Shown here in pieces: positions 53,824 through 63,130 of a DNA stretch of 64,000 bases. Source of the DNA: Bacteroidota bacterium (GTDB lineage: Bacteria; Bacteroidota; Bacteroidia; Bacteroidales; UBA10428); the NCBI GenBank assembly GCA_023442525.1, contig JAEZZA010000006.1, positions 208,682 through 272,681 of the forward strand. Direction: 5' to 3'. How positions within the stretch are numbered: position 1 is the stretch's first letter; each line of letters starts with the position of its first letter. The position numbers were made by a program, and so were the translations under genes. The notes under the pieces were generated by a model. It ran no database searches. It saw nothing but the letters and a program-made list of their open reading frames with translations, and was not told the DNA's origin.

Positions 53824-55324
53824 TTTTACTTTTCTCAAAAAACGGATCTGTACTGTTTTGGCTGGATTCGTCATGTGTGTTTTATCCGCTGCCCAGAGTG
53901 CTGATTCGCTGGTTGTTACATTGAGCCTGAAAAATGTTGTAGACCTTGCAATCACTCAGTCGGCTTCCGTTAAATATGCTCAGAATACAAATGTAAATTA
54001 CTACTGGCGTTGGAGGAATTTCAAGACCAGTTTCAGGCCCCAATTGGTTTTAAGTGGTAACCTGCCTGAGTATATACACCGACCCGATGCTGTGGTTCAA
54101 CCCGACGGCAGTATTGAATTCTATTTCCAGTCGCAGATGAGAGCCAACGCCCAGCTTTCGCTGAACCAGCAAATACCACAAACAAATACTTATATCTGGG
54201 CAGGAACCGACTTGTACCGTAATGAGGATTTCATTAAAAATTCAGTTCAGTTTTCAGGTGCCCCTTATGAAATAGGAATTTACCAGCCGATTTTTGCCTA
54301 TAATTACATGAAATGGCAACGGAAAACCGAGCCGTTGATCCATGAAGAATCGCAGAAACAGTTCAATCAGTCGATTGAGGAAATTGCTCTCGAAGCTACA
54401 CGGCGATTTTTTAAATTTCTGCGAATACAAACCAATTATAATCTGGCTGCCAATAATTTAAAGAACAGCCAGGATAATCTCAGGATTGCCGAGACCAAGA
54501 AACAATTAGGAAAAATATCTGAAAATGACTTTGCACGTATTCAACTGTCAGTTCTGAATGCCCAGAAAGCTCTCAGCAGGTCGAAAATGGAATTAAACAA
54601 TGCTGACTTCGAACTTAAGTCGTACATAAATCTCGACATGAATCAGAAGATTGATCTGTTGATGCCGCTGGATATGATATTATTTGAGATTGATTCGGAG
54701 AAGGCATTGGAGGAAGCCAAGGCTAACCGCAAGGAAACACCGCTTTTCCAACGTAGGCTTATTGAAGCCAACAGCCAGCTTGTCAGGGCCAAAAGAAGCA
54801 ACGGGTTAAGCGCTACTCTTTCGGGAAGTATCGGTGTATCAAATGTAGCTTACGATTATACGGGTATATACGAAGAGCCGGAAACCGGACGCTCACTCAA
54901 ACTGTCATTAAGCATTCCCATACTCGACTGGGGACGTTCTGCTTCAACGGTTAAGCTCGCCGAATCGCAGCGTGAACTAGTGGTATATGATGTAGAAAGA
55001 GATAAAATGGACTTTGAACGAGGGGTTGTTGTACAGGTTGAGCAGTTCAGTCTTTTACGCGATCAGCTAAACACTGCACGCGAAGCTGACAAGGTTGCTG
55101 AAAACGGTTACCTTATTGCACTGAAGAAATTCCAAAGCGGAGAGATCAGCATTACCGACCTGAATATTGCATTATCCGAACGTGAAAGCGCAAAAAGGGA
55201 TTATATAACGTCTATTGAAACATACTGGCAATCGTACTACAGGCTGCGAATTCTTACCCTCTACGATTTTGAACTCAATCAGAAGATCTGGTACAGCAAC
55301 CCTATGTTGGATAATGAGAAGTAG
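53813..55324 (+). CDS. TolC-family outer-membrane efflux protein
   Basis: About 503 residues. The frame can be opened at 53774, but the ATG at 53813 gives a signal peptide (CTVLAGFVMCVLSAAQS). The remainder has the TolC layout: SLKNVVDLAITQSASVKYAQN, two long helical stretches with N/Q/A-rich coiled coils (NYNLAANNLKNSQDNLRIAETKKQLGKISENDFARIQLSVLNAQKALSRSKMELNNA), and SIPILDWGRSASTVKLAESQREL. The start lies 11 bases inside the adaptor gene, so the two are one operon. Confidence 0.9.
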   Translation: MKCSFTFLKKRICTVLAGFVMCVLSAAQSADSLVVTLSLKNVVDLAITQSASVKYAQNTNVNYYWRWRNFKTSFRPQLVLSGNLPEYIHRPDAVVQPDGSIEFYFQSQMRANAQLSLNQQIPQTNTYIWAGTDLYRNEDFIKNSVQFSGAPYEIGIYQPIFAYNYMKWQRKTEPLIHEESQKQFNQSIEEIALEATRRFFKFLRIQTNYNLAANNLKNSQDNLRIAETKKQLGKISENDFARIQLSVLNAQKALSRSKMELNNADFELKSYINLDMNQKIDLLMPLDMILFEIDSEKALEEAKANRKETPLFQRRLIEANSQLVRAKRSNGLSATLSGSIGVSNVAYDYTGIYEEPETGRSLKLSLSIPILDWGRSASTVKLAESQRELVVYDVERDKMDFERGVVVQVEQFSLLRDQLNTAREADKVAENGYLIALKKFQSGEISITDLNIALSERESAKRDYITSIETYWQSYYRLRILTLYDFELNQKIWYSNPMLDNEK

Positions 55325-55415
55325 CTTGTGATTTCTGCCGCTGGTTCAACAAATTATTCGCAACTGCTTTCAAGTATTCCATCTATTTATTAATTTCCCG
55401 AAAAAAATTCCAGCT

Positions 55416-56384
55416 ATGAAAAACCTTCTGATATTCACCCTTGCACTGATTTTAATAAATGCCGGTGTGTTGATTGCAGCTCCAAAGGGCTCACCTGTAG
55501 ATATTCACGGAAAGCTCGCCGTGTCGGGCACTCAGCTTGTAAATGAAAAGGGACAACCCGTAATGCTGCGTGGTGCCAGTTTCGGATGGCATAACCTGTG
55601 GCCCCGGTTTTATAATAAGAAAGCAGTGGCATGGTTGGCCGACGACTGGAATTGCAATGTAGTAAGGGCTTCGATGGGGATTGCCATTGAGGATAACTAT
55701 CTTGAAAATCCTGAATTTGCATTACAATGCGTGAATAATGTGATACAGGGCGCTATTAAAAAGGGCGTGTATGTGTTAATCGACTGGCACAGTCATAAAA
55801 TGCATACTGAGGAAGCTAAAAAGTTTTTCGAAATGATGGCCAGACAATATGGCAACTACCCGAACGTGATATATGAAATTTGGAATGAACCCGACTATTT
55901 CACCTGGCCTGATGTAAAAGAATATTCGCGCCAGGTAATTGATGCGATAAGGGCTATTGATAAAGATAATATTATACTTGTAGGGTCGCCGCACTGGTGC
56001 CAGGATCTTCATTTAGTGTCAGAAGATCCGCTGGAGAATGTCAGCAATATTATGTACACCATGCATTTCTATGCAGGTACACATAAACAGTGGCTGCGCG
56101 ACCGCACCGACGCGGCTATAGAAAAAGGAATACCTGTTTTTGTATCGGAATGTGCAGGAATGGAGGCATCTGGCGATGGTCCCATCGACGAAGCAGAATG
56201 GAAGCTGTATATCGACTGGATGGAGAACCGTAAAATAAGCTGGATTGCATGGTCGGTTTCCGACAAGAATGAATCGTGCTCCATGCTCATCCCCCGTGCA
56301 TCGGCTTACGGTAACTGGACCGACGATGTAATAAAAAAGTGGGGTAAGATCACAAGGGAGACAATCACCAGCAGGCAGAAATAG
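55416..56384 (+). CDS. Glycoside hydrolase family 5 (endoglucanase-like)
   Basis: 322 residues with a signal peptide (LLIFTLALILINAGVLIAA). GH5 TIM barrel: LRGASFGWHNLWPRFYN, YVLIDWHSH, acid/base Glu158 in YEIWNEPDYF, MHFYAGTH, nucleophile Glu245 in VFVSECAGM, and the ending ISWIAWSVSDK. It cleaves beta-1,4-linked glucans or similar polymers outside the cytoplasm. No carbohydrate-binding module or T9SS C-terminal domain is present. It stands alone between the efflux operon and bacteriohemerythrin. Confidence 0.93.
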   Translation: MKNLLIFTLALILINAGVLIAAPKGSPVDIHGKLAVSGTQLVNEKGQPVMLRGASFGWHNLWPRFYNKKAVAWLADDWNCNVVRASMGIAIEDNYLENPEFALQCVNNVIQGAIKKGVYVLIDWHSHKMHTEEAKKFFEMMARQYGNYPNVIYEIWNEPDYFTWPDVKEYSRQVIDAIRAIDKDNIILVGSPHWCQDLHLVSEDPLENVSNIMYTMHFYAGTHKQWLRDRTDAAIEKGIPVFVSECAGMEASGDGPIDEAEWKLYIDWMENRKISWIAWSVSDKNESCSMLIPRASAYGNWTDDVIKKWGKITRETITSRQK

Positions 56385-56390
56385 AAACAC

Positions 56391-56419
56391 AAGACTTATC
56401 TTACAGGCAGAAGTCTTTT
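56391..56419 (+). terminator. Probable terminator after the GH5 gene
   Basis: AAGACTT (56391–56397) pairs with AAGTCTT (56411–56417), followed by a short T-run. The stem is only 7 pairs and the loop is 13 bases, so it is a moderate call. Confidence 0.5.
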
Positions 56420-56494
56420 CACACAAATCTAAGCATACAATGTAAGTTTAGCGGGATTTTAATATGTTCAATTATTTAAAACTATTTAAAAAAT

Positions 56495-56914
56495 ATGGAG
56501 GAAAAGGCAGTATTTTTCAAATGGACCGATCAGATGAGTGTTAAAGTTGAGGAGATCGATCTACAACACAAAATGCTTATCGACTTACTTAATGAAATGT
56601 ATCAGGCTTTCATGAATAAAGAACATAAAGATAAGGTTGGCGATGTCATCAACAGAATGGTATCGTATGCTTCCTTCCATTTTGAAACCGAGGAAAAATA
56701 TTTTAACCAGACAAAGTTTGAAGGATCTGTATCACATATTGCAGAACATCAGAATTTCAGGGATAAAGTGAATGAGTTTGTTCAAAAATATCAGAAAAAC
56801 AATGGTGCACTCACTTATGAAGTAATGACCTTCCTCCGCAACTGGCTTACTAACCATATTATGTTTACTGACAGGTTATATATTGACTGTTTCACCAACA
56901 ATGGTTTGAAATAG
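56495..56914 (+). CDS. Bacteriohemerythrin
   Basis: 139 residues, a single four-helix hemerythrin domain. All seven metal ligands are visible: His25 (QH), His62 and Glu66 (FHFETEE), His81 and His85 (HIAEHQNF), His121 and Asp126 (HIMFTDR). These bind a di-iron centre that carries O2 or scavenges it. No sensor or transporter domain is fused. It may help the cell deal with low or fluctuating oxygen. Confidence 0.95.
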   Translation: MEEKAVFFKWTDQMSVKVEEIDLQHKMLIDLLNEMYQAFMNKEHKDKVGDVINRMVSYASFHFETEEKYFNQTKFEGSVSHIAEHQNFRDKVNEFVQKYQKNNGALTYEVMTFLRNWLTNHIMFTDRLYIDCFTNNGLK

Positions 56915-56951
56915 AATTATTTGACTATTTTTATATCAAACCCGAAATATC

Positions 56952-57341
56952 ATGTATTGTCCCCGTTGTAAAACTGAACTGGTAAATAAGACTGTTATTG
57001 ATTTCAAGTATGTACTCAACATAGATTACTGCGATACATGCGGAGGGATATGGTTGGATAACGGTGAACTGGAGCGACTTGAAAAGACTATTGAACCTAC
57101 GTTTTATGAAATCAGGAAAATTCCGGGACCCGAAACACAACAAGAGGTTATAAAATGCCCATCCTGTGATTCCCCGAAAGAACTTTTGAAGGCTCAGCAT
57201 CAAAGGGATAAACATGTAATTGTTGATTTTTGCACACATTGCAAGGGTTTTTGGCTCGATACCGGTGAAATTGAAGCTATACGTAAAGAAAATTGGGTGT
57301 TTGTTATCGGAAAGTTCTTTCAATGGCTGGTTGATAAATAA
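56952..57341 (+). CDS. Double zinc-ribbon protein (zf-TFIIB-like)
   Basis: 129 residues with two successive zinc ribbons of the bacterial zf-TFIIB type. Cys3/Cys6 and Cys27/Cys30 form the first (YCDTCGGIWLDNGELE), Cys69/Cys72 and Cys94/Cys97 the second (FCTHCKGFWLDTGEIE). The tandem copy suggests an internal duplication. Function unknown; such ribbons often bind nucleic acid or proteins. It follows the hemerythrin gene by 37 bases. Confidence 0.9.
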   Translation: MYCPRCKTELVNKTVIDFKYVLNIDYCDTCGGIWLDNGELERLEKTIEPTFYEIRKIPGPETQQEVIKCPSCDSPKELLKAQHQRDKHVIVDFCTHCKGFWLDTGEIEAIRKENWVFVIGKFFQWLVDK

Positions 57342-57567
57342 TATAGAGTGCCGCAATTATTTGTATTTGTTCATTAGATCGGCACATCAAAAAAATTGCA
57401 TTTCAATGGTGACATTTTGGGTGTAAGTGGTATTAACCATTTGGAACGTTAAGTTAAAATTCATACTTAACATCCAGGGTACAATCTGCAAAACCAATAA
57501 CAACCCTACTGTACCCGGCTTTCCAACACCTAAGTTCGTTGCCCCCGGTAAATCGCCGGGGGTTTTT
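57342..57567 (+). ncRNA. Candidate structured RNA ending in a strong intrinsic terminator
   Basis: The gene-free stretch 57342–57829 starts with four successive inverted repeats: GTGCCG/CGGCAC (57348–57385), GTTAAGT/ACTTAAC (57448–57471), GGGTAC/GTACCC (57477–57516) and the terminator stem CCCCCGG/CCGGGGG (57542–57562) with five T after it. Such spacing suggests a folded transcript of about 220 bases. It could be a 3' UTR of the zinc-ribbon gene or an independent small RNA; no known RNA family (tmRNA, RNase P, SRP, 6S) was recognised. The remaining 57568–57829 holds only a weak 63-codon ORF and an inverted repeat near its end. Confidence 0.4.
57542..57567 (+). terminator. Intrinsic terminator
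   Basis: Perfect stem CCCCCGG/CCGGGGG with loop TAAATCG and a following TTTTT run. It ends the transcript described above. Confidence 0.9.
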
Positions 57568-57784
57568 CAGTTTTAAGTTGTGCAGTCGTGTGCAACCTCT
57601 TCCCAGGGCATTGATAAAAAAGATAGCTCTGCATCGACTGATAGATGTAAAGGAACATGGAGCCCGGTGGATGTATTAGTGATAAGGCCGGCAGCTACCA
57701 TGATCCCGGCAGGACTGGCTGATGGAAAAATGAAAATAGAGATTCAGGTTACAGCCCGAAGAACACTTTGATTATTCTTTTTTA

Positions 57785-57822
57785 GGGTATTTATCATTTG
57801 AGGTATCTTGATATAAATACCC
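57785..57822. promoter_or_regulatory. Perfect 10-bp inverted repeat before the Cys-rich gene
   Basis: GGGTATTTAT (57785–57794) and ATAAATACCC (57813–57822) are exact inverted copies with an 18-base centre, seven bases before the ATG. The centre contains CATTTGAGGTATCTTGAT, so the repeat could cover the promoter as an operator or fold in the leader RNA. Confidence 0.5.
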
Positions 57823-57829
57823 AAATAAA

Positions 57830-58393
57830 ATGGACCGGAAAGACTTTACAAAAAAATTAGCCCTTATGGGCGTATGCCCCTTTGTTGCTACCAGGTTATT
57901 CGGCGCCGAAAACCAGGCCGAAACCATCCAAAAGAATGAAGATATTAATGTTATCAAGGCACATAAACAGTTTGTCGAAAACTGGCTGGCCGACTTATTG
58001 GAATCAATTGAGAAAAACCTTGACCGTGAAACTCAGGAGAAGCTATTGGCACATTGCGGTGTAGCTTGTTTTAACAAGCACCAGTTCAAGAGAGACATTG
58101 CAGTCAACAGTGAAGGAAGCCTGGATAAGCTGATCGAGAATTACAAAAAGAATTTTGAGATCTGGCAGGATGGCGATCAGGTGCATATCCGATACGGAGA
58201 AGTATCTAATCAGTGCTATTGTCCCGCTGCCAACTACCGGCCTGCAAAACTCAACGACATTCATTGCGAATGCACACGCAATACTCATAAAGCCATATTC
58301 GATACGGCACTTGGAAAATCATTCCGTGTAGAAATCGCCGAAAGCCTGCGCCGTGGCGGGAAAACCTGCCATTTTGTAGTGTATCTGACTTGA
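57830..58393 (+). CDS. Cysteine-rich protein of unknown function, possibly DUF6144-like
   Basis: 187 residues. The beginning (MDRKDFTKKLALMGVCPFVATRLFGA) resembles the Tat-like start of exported proteins but lacks the Arg pair. The mature part has a suggestive set of Cys: HCGVACF (Cys76, Cys80), CYCPAANYRP (Cys129, Cys131), HCEC (Cys146, Cys148) and GKTCHF (Cys180), with the SFRVEIAESLRRGGKTCHFVVYL ending. The Cys and His residues could hold a metal or cluster; the family is a guess from memory, and no reaction is proposed. It is transcribed towards the convergent permease gene. Confidence 0.72.
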   Translation: MDRKDFTKKLALMGVCPFVATRLFGAENQAETIQKNEDINVIKAHKQFVENWLADLLESIEKNLDRETQEKLLAHCGVACFNKHQFKRDIAVNSEGSLDKLIENYKKNFEIWQDGDQVHIRYGEVSNQCYCPAANYRPAKLNDIHCECTRNTHKAIFDTALGKSFRVEIAESLRRGGKTCHFVVYLT

Positions 58394-58476
58394 AAGGAAA
58401 AGCTCAGAATTTTCCTTCGTGTCCTTCTAAAGGCTCTTTGTGTTTAAAAATCACACCGCTCCTGGCAGTCTCCGGA

Positions 58477-60846
58477 CTACTCCGTTCTTATGGCATTGGC
58501 CGGATCGAGTATTGAAGCCTGCCAGGCTTTGTAGCTTACCGTAATGAAAGTTATTACCAGCGTTAACAATGCCGCAAGTACAATAAGGGTTAAGCTTATA
58601 TTAATCCTGTAAACATAATTCTCAAGCCAGTGATTCATAAAGTACCACGCCATCGGAATCGCTATCACGATTCCTATGATCACCAGGTAAAGAAAGTCTT
58701 TCGATATCAGCCTTAAAATAATACCGTCGTTTGCACCAAATACCTTCCGGATCCCGATTTCTTTTGTACGCTGCTCCACCATGTAGGAAGCAAGACCGAA
58801 TAATCCCAGACATGCAATAATTATGGCAAGTAAGGTAAAAAGAGTGAAGATCAGACCTCGTTTTTCATCTGCTTCGAATTGACCTTTGAACCGGTCAGTT
58901 AAAAAGCTGTAAATAAAGGGCTGGTCGGGGTAAATATCCTGCCATGTGGTTTCAATAAAAGATATTGTTTCACTGACATTTTCTCCGGTAAGTTTAATGT
59001 AAAGAATGGGATTATACTCGCGATAAACAAGTAGTAACGACTCTACATCGTTATACATACCGGTCTGATGATAATCTTTCATCACGCCTACTACCTGTGC
59101 CCTCAAAGTATTTGAATCACCCAGTTCCGCTTTCTTTCCGAGAGGTTCCTTCCATCCCATCCGCTTTGCAAAGGTTTCATTTACCACTACCGCATACAGC
59201 GTATCCGACGGCATATTCTGATCAAAATCCCTTCCCTCCTTCATCTTAATACCCAAGGTTTCTATGAAATCATGATCGACCACGGCAAAATTCACTCCTC
59301 TCTGGTCCATTCCCTCCTCAGTTTCCACATTGAAGATTACCTTGCCGGATCCTTCTCCAACCGGCGTATTTGTAGAAGTTACATACCTGATGTTTCTATT
59401 TTTGACGAGTACCTGTTTAAGTACAGGATATTTCCTGACCATGTTTCCTTCAAGCTGAAGAGTGACTATGTTTTTCTGATCAAATCCCTGATCCATGTTT
59501 TTCAGGTAATTCAGTTGCCGGAAAACCACAAGAGTGCTGATTATCATTATTACAGATACGGTAAACTGAATAACTACCAGTACTTTCCTAAACCAGCTTC
59601 CCGCTGTACCCTGAGTGACTTCGCCTTTCAAAACCGTAACCGGTTTATATTTCGAAAGAAAGAAAGCGGGGTAACTTCCGCCAAGAATACCCACCAAAAC
59701 AAAAATGAGAATTACCGTAATAATGGTAACCGGTGAAATGAGAATGCTCAGATCGAATGAACGACCTGCAAGGTTATTGAATTTCGGAAGCAGAATAATC
59801 AATAATACCAGACTGATTATCAGTGATAACAAAGTAAATAGAACCGATTCCGACAGAAATTGCAACATGATCGGGAACCGTCCCGAACCTACAACTTTAC
59901 GCAAACCGACTTCCCTTGCTCTTTTGGCAGAACGAGCGGTGGAAAGGTTCATATAATTCATGGCAGCAATGAGCACAAGGAATACTGCCACTACAGCAAA
60001 AATATAAACGTACGTAATACTACCTGTGGGCTCAGGTTCTGCCGCATTGGTTGAATACAGGTGAATCAGGGTTAATGGTTCCAACTGATATTCGATCTTG
60101 ATATTCAGAGCTTCGAAAATTGACTTCATGTACTTATCGTACATTCCCTGCATTTTCTGTTCAAATTCCTTTACATCTATATTCTTGGGAAGGAGCAGAT
60201 AGGTGAAAACTCCGAAATTTCCCCACGATCCTATTTGTTTGGGCAGATTGTTTCGTGCAGCCAGTGCATCAAACCTGAAATGTGAATTGGCCGGAATATC
60301 CTTAATGATGGCTGATACCTCGAAAGTTCTGTTAGCTGACTTAAGTGATTTTCCTATCGGGTCTTCCTTTCCGAAGTACTTAGCAGCCGTGGTTTCGGTT
60401 AGAATTATTTTATTTGGTTCGCGAAGAGCGCTTATAACCTCGCCTTTTAGTACCTTGTATGTAAATACATCAAAAAGGTTTGAATCGGCATAATAGAAGT
60501 CCTCTTCATTAAATTCTTTATCCTCGTACCGGAATAAGGTTCTTCCCATACCAATAAACCGTACAGACGCTTCAACCTCCGGGTAATCCTGTGCAACCTG
60601 GGGCGCAAAAGGAATTTGTGCAACAATCCAGGTAAACTGATCATCAGTTTCAGTTATTTTGGAAGAAACACGGTAAATACGGTCGGCCTTCTCATGATAC
60701 CGGTCGTAACTGATCTCGTTTGCCGAATAAATAATTAGAAACAGAGCACTGGTAATACCCAGTGTTAATCCAGTAATATTGAGAATACTATAACCTATGT
60801 GGTTAAATATATATCGTGCGGCAGTTTTTATCAGATTTTCCAGCAT
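58477..60846 (-). CDS. FtsX/MacB-like ABC transporter permease
   Basis: 789 residues, typical of the large Bacteroidota permeases with two FtsX modules: a first membrane helix (residues ~17–40), an extracytoplasmic MacB_PCD domain, three membrane helices around 270–400, a second periplasmic domain, and the final three helices (LLAIIIACLGLFGLASYMVEQRTKEIGIRKVFGA …). The repeated motif RAREVGLRKVVG / RTKEIGIRKVFG is the FtsX signature. The partner ATPase is not in the window. Such systems work in lipoprotein release, peptide export or tripartite efflux; which one is unclear. Confidence 0.92.
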   Translation of the reverse strand: MLENLIKTAARYIFNHIGYSILNITGLTLGITSALFLIIYSANEISYDRYHEKADRIYRVSSKITETDDQFTWIVAQIPFAPQVAQDYPEVEASVRFIGMGRTLFRYEDKEFNEEDFYYADSNLFDVFTYKVLKGEVISALREPNKIILTETTAAKYFGKEDPIGKSLKSANRTFEVSAIIKDIPANSHFRFDALAARNNLPKQIGSWGNFGVFTYLLLPKNIDVKEFEQKMQGMYDKYMKSIFEALNIKIEYQLEPLTLIHLYSTNAAEPEPTGSITYVYIFAVVAVFLVLIAAMNYMNLSTARSAKRAREVGLRKVVGSGRFPIMLQFLSESVLFTLLSLIISLVLLIILLPKFNNLAGRSFDLSILISPVTIITVILIFVLVGILGGSYPAFFLSKYKPVTVLKGEVTQGTAGSWFRKVLVVIQFTVSVIMIISTLVVFRQLNYLKNMDQGFDQKNIVTLQLEGNMVRKYPVLKQVLVKNRNIRYVTSTNTPVGEGSGKVIFNVETEEGMDQRGVNFAVVDHDFIETLGIKMKEGRDFDQNMPSDTLYAVVVNETFAKRMGWKEPLGKKAELGDSNTLRAQVVGVMKDYHQTGMYNDVESLLLVYREYNPILYIKLTGENVSETISFIETTWQDIYPDQPFIYSFLTDRFKGQFEADEKRGLIFTLFTLLAIIIACLGLFGLASYMVEQRTKEIGIRKVFGANDGIILRLISKDFLYLVIIGIVIAIPMAWYFMNHWLENYVYRINISLTLIVLAALLTLVITFITVSYKAWQASILDPANAIRTE

Positions 60847-61039
60847 AGAGAGGGATTAATGGTTAATTAAAGATAAGACGACTTCGATAATTTAGAGTTA
60901 CAATTTTTGTTCAAAAAGTCCTGATTCAGTTAAGTTTTGTTAAAATGAATTAAGTACAGAACTGATTTTTTTAATATATTTTCTTAATAATTATGGAAAT
61001 GAACAATTTAGAACATCTCTTTACTAAAATCCTATATTT

Positions 61040-63046
61040 ATGAAATCACAAAAATCTTCCCGTCAATTAGCCATGATAATTTTATTTATGGCTGTTGTTC
61101 TTACTGTAAATGCTCAAAACAAATGCATTCCCCTGGTTTTGGGAAAACAAATCACATCCGGGATATCCACCGGTGAAACACACAATTACGAATTAGACCT
61201 GGATGCTTCACAATTTGTATTTGTCAATTTATTTCAAAAAGGCATCGACCTGAAAATAAGAGCGATTGGTCCCAATGGCGAAATTCTGGATCAATTTGAC
61301 AGCCCGAATTTCCGCAATGGTGACGAACCGGTTTCTCTTCTGACCGGGATAAAAGGGAAATACATGCTTGAAGTCAGTTCTATTGATATTAAGGGAAGAT
61401 ATGGTCAGTATGATATTTCACTTCTCACGATGGAACCAAGAGGCAAAACTCCGGAAAAGCAAATCGACCAGATCATGGCCCGATTTAACAATCCCTCTTC
61501 TCCGGGTGCTTCAATAGCCGTGTTAAAGGATGGAAAAATAGTTTTTAAAAAGGGATATGGTGCCGCCGAATTGGAATACGACACACCGATCACATCGTCG
61601 AGTGTATTTCACATTGCATCAGTATCTAAGCAATTCACTGCATTTGCAATACTTATGCTCGAAAACGAGGGGAAGCTTTCTATAAACGACGATGTCCGGA
61701 AATACATTCCCGAAGTGCCGGATTTTGGTAAAGTCATAACATTGAATCATCTGCTTCATCATACAAGCGGCTTGCGCGATCAGTGGGAATTGCTGGCTAT
61801 GGCGGGTTGGAGACTGGACGACAATATTACAACCAAACAAATATTGAACCTGGTTAGCCGGCAGAAAGAACTTAATTTCAACCCCGGCGATGAAATGGTA
61901 TATTGTAATACCGGTTACACATTGCTGGCTGAAGTGGTTGCACGCGTATCGGGAATGGGTTTCGCCGATTTTACAAAGTCCAGGATATTTGAACCTCTGA
62001 AAATGAATTCTACCTCCTTTTATGATGATTGCGAACGACTGGTTAAGAAAAGAGCTTATTCATACTATGCTGATAGTACGGGTTTCAAAAAAAGCAACCT
62101 GAATTATTCAACTGTAGGAGCGACCAGCCTTTTCACCACATCCGAGGACTTGTGCCTGTGGGCTCTTAATTTTGAGAAACCTGTGTTGGGAAAAGATTTT
62201 ATAGCAAAAATGGATATGAAAGGTGTTCTGAATAATGGCGATACCATCGGTTATGCCATGGGACAGGGAATTTATAATTACAGGGGACTTAAAGTTTATG
62301 AACATGGCGGTGCTGATGCAGGCTACAGAACCGACCTGATGAGGATACCCGATCAGCATTTTTCAGTCAACGTGCTAAGCAATATGGCATCATTTAACCC
62401 TGGCGATATAGCTTCAAAGATCCGGAACATTTACCTGTCAGATAAGATGGTCAGTGTTCCTGAAAAAGCTATTCAGCAGCCTGTACAAGACAATTCTTCG
62501 AATCTCGTGATAGATCCGGAGTTGCTTAGGGCCTATTCAGGTCAATATGAATTACAACCAGGCGTAATTGCGACAATCAGTACTGAGAATAACGAGCTTT
62601 ATGCCGAGGCAAGGGGCTTGCAGAAAACCAAAATGGTACCGCTGTCTTCATCCAGCTTTGCTGTAAGGGAAGCCAATGCTGAAGTTACTTTTGTTCCCAA
62701 CGAAAAAGGTAGAATAGAAAATATACGCGTTCTGATTCAGGGACAACAGGTGGTAGCACGAAGACTGCCCGATTTTGATCCCAATGCCGTGAATCTTGCC
62801 GAATATGCCGGTGAATATTACAGCGATGAGTTGAATACCGGTTATACATTTCTTGTGAAATCTGGAAAACTGGTAGCTCGACATTTCAGAACGGGTGATG
62901 TTAACCTGGTTCCTGTGAAAGAAAACGTTTTCAGTGGCGATCAGTGGTACTTCGGCCAGGTAGAATTTATTCGCAACGAAAACAATGTCACCGGGTATAA
63001 AGTCGGCACGGGCAGAGTAAGGAATCTGAAGTTTACGAAGCTTTAG
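61040..63046 (+). CDS. Serine hydrolase (class C beta-lactamase/DD-peptidase fold)
   Basis: 668 residues with a signal peptide (AMIILFMAVVLTVNAQ). Domain order: a PPC-like beta domain (~30–130), the beta-lactamase-type hydrolase (~140–465) with SxxK at Ser194–Lys197 (ASVSKQF), YCN at 288–290 (Y-x-N) and a late HGG motif (VYEHGGADAGYR), then two short beta domains resembling DUF3471 (ending VGTGRVRNLKFTKL). These enzymes act on peptidoglycan peptides, esters or beta-lactams; resistance cannot be concluded. The gene stands alone. Confidence 0.9.
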   Translation: MKSQKSSRQLAMIILFMAVVLTVNAQNKCIPLVLGKQITSGISTGETHNYELDLDASQFVFVNLFQKGIDLKIRAIGPNGEILDQFDSPNFRNGDEPVSLLTGIKGKYMLEVSSIDIKGRYGQYDISLLTMEPRGKTPEKQIDQIMARFNNPSSPGASIAVLKDGKIVFKKGYGAAELEYDTPITSSSVFHIASVSKQFTAFAILMLENEGKLSINDDVRKYIPEVPDFGKVITLNHLLHHTSGLRDQWELLAMAGWRLDDNITTKQILNLVSRQKELNFNPGDEMVYCNTGYTLLAEVVARVSGMGFADFTKSRIFEPLKMNSTSFYDDCERLVKKRAYSYYADSTGFKKSNLNYSTVGATSLFTTSEDLCLWALNFEKPVLGKDFIAKMDMKGVLNNGDTIGYAMGQGIYNYRGLKVYEHGGADAGYRTDLMRIPDQHFSVNVLSNMASFNPGDIASKIRNIYLSDKMVSVPEKAIQQPVQDNSSNLVIDPELLRAYSGQYELQPGVIATISTENNELYAEARGLQKTKMVPLSSSSFAVREANAEVTFVPNEKGRIENIRVLIQGQQVVARRLPDFDPNAVNLAEYAGEYYSDELNTGYTFLVKSGKLVARHFRTGDVNLVPVKENVFSGDQWYFGQVEFIRNENNVTGYKVGTGRVRNLKFTKL

Positions 63047-63104
63047 AATTAAGATAAATAAAGGTTAGCAGAGGCTGATATATATTAAGCCAAATTATTA
63101 TTAT

Positions 63105-63130
63105 AAATTGTCAAAATATTTTGACAATTT
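63105..63130. promoter_or_regulatory. 26-bp perfect palindrome over the tRNA promoter
   Basis: AAATTGTCAAAAT followed by its exact inverted copy ATTTTGACAATTT. It covers the -33 box at 63120–63123, so it is a plausible operator for a repressor or the terminator of the preceding gene (it lies 58 bases past the serine hydrolase stop and has no T-run). Confidence 0.55.

Noticed and set aside
57580..57771. 63-codon ORF starting with GTG
   Set aside because: It begins within the DNA just behind a terminator, has no recognisable domain and unusual composition; probably chance.
61040..63046. Beta-lactam resistance gene
   Set aside because: The class C fold is shared with peptidases and esterases, and the extra domains argue against a dedicated beta-lactamase.
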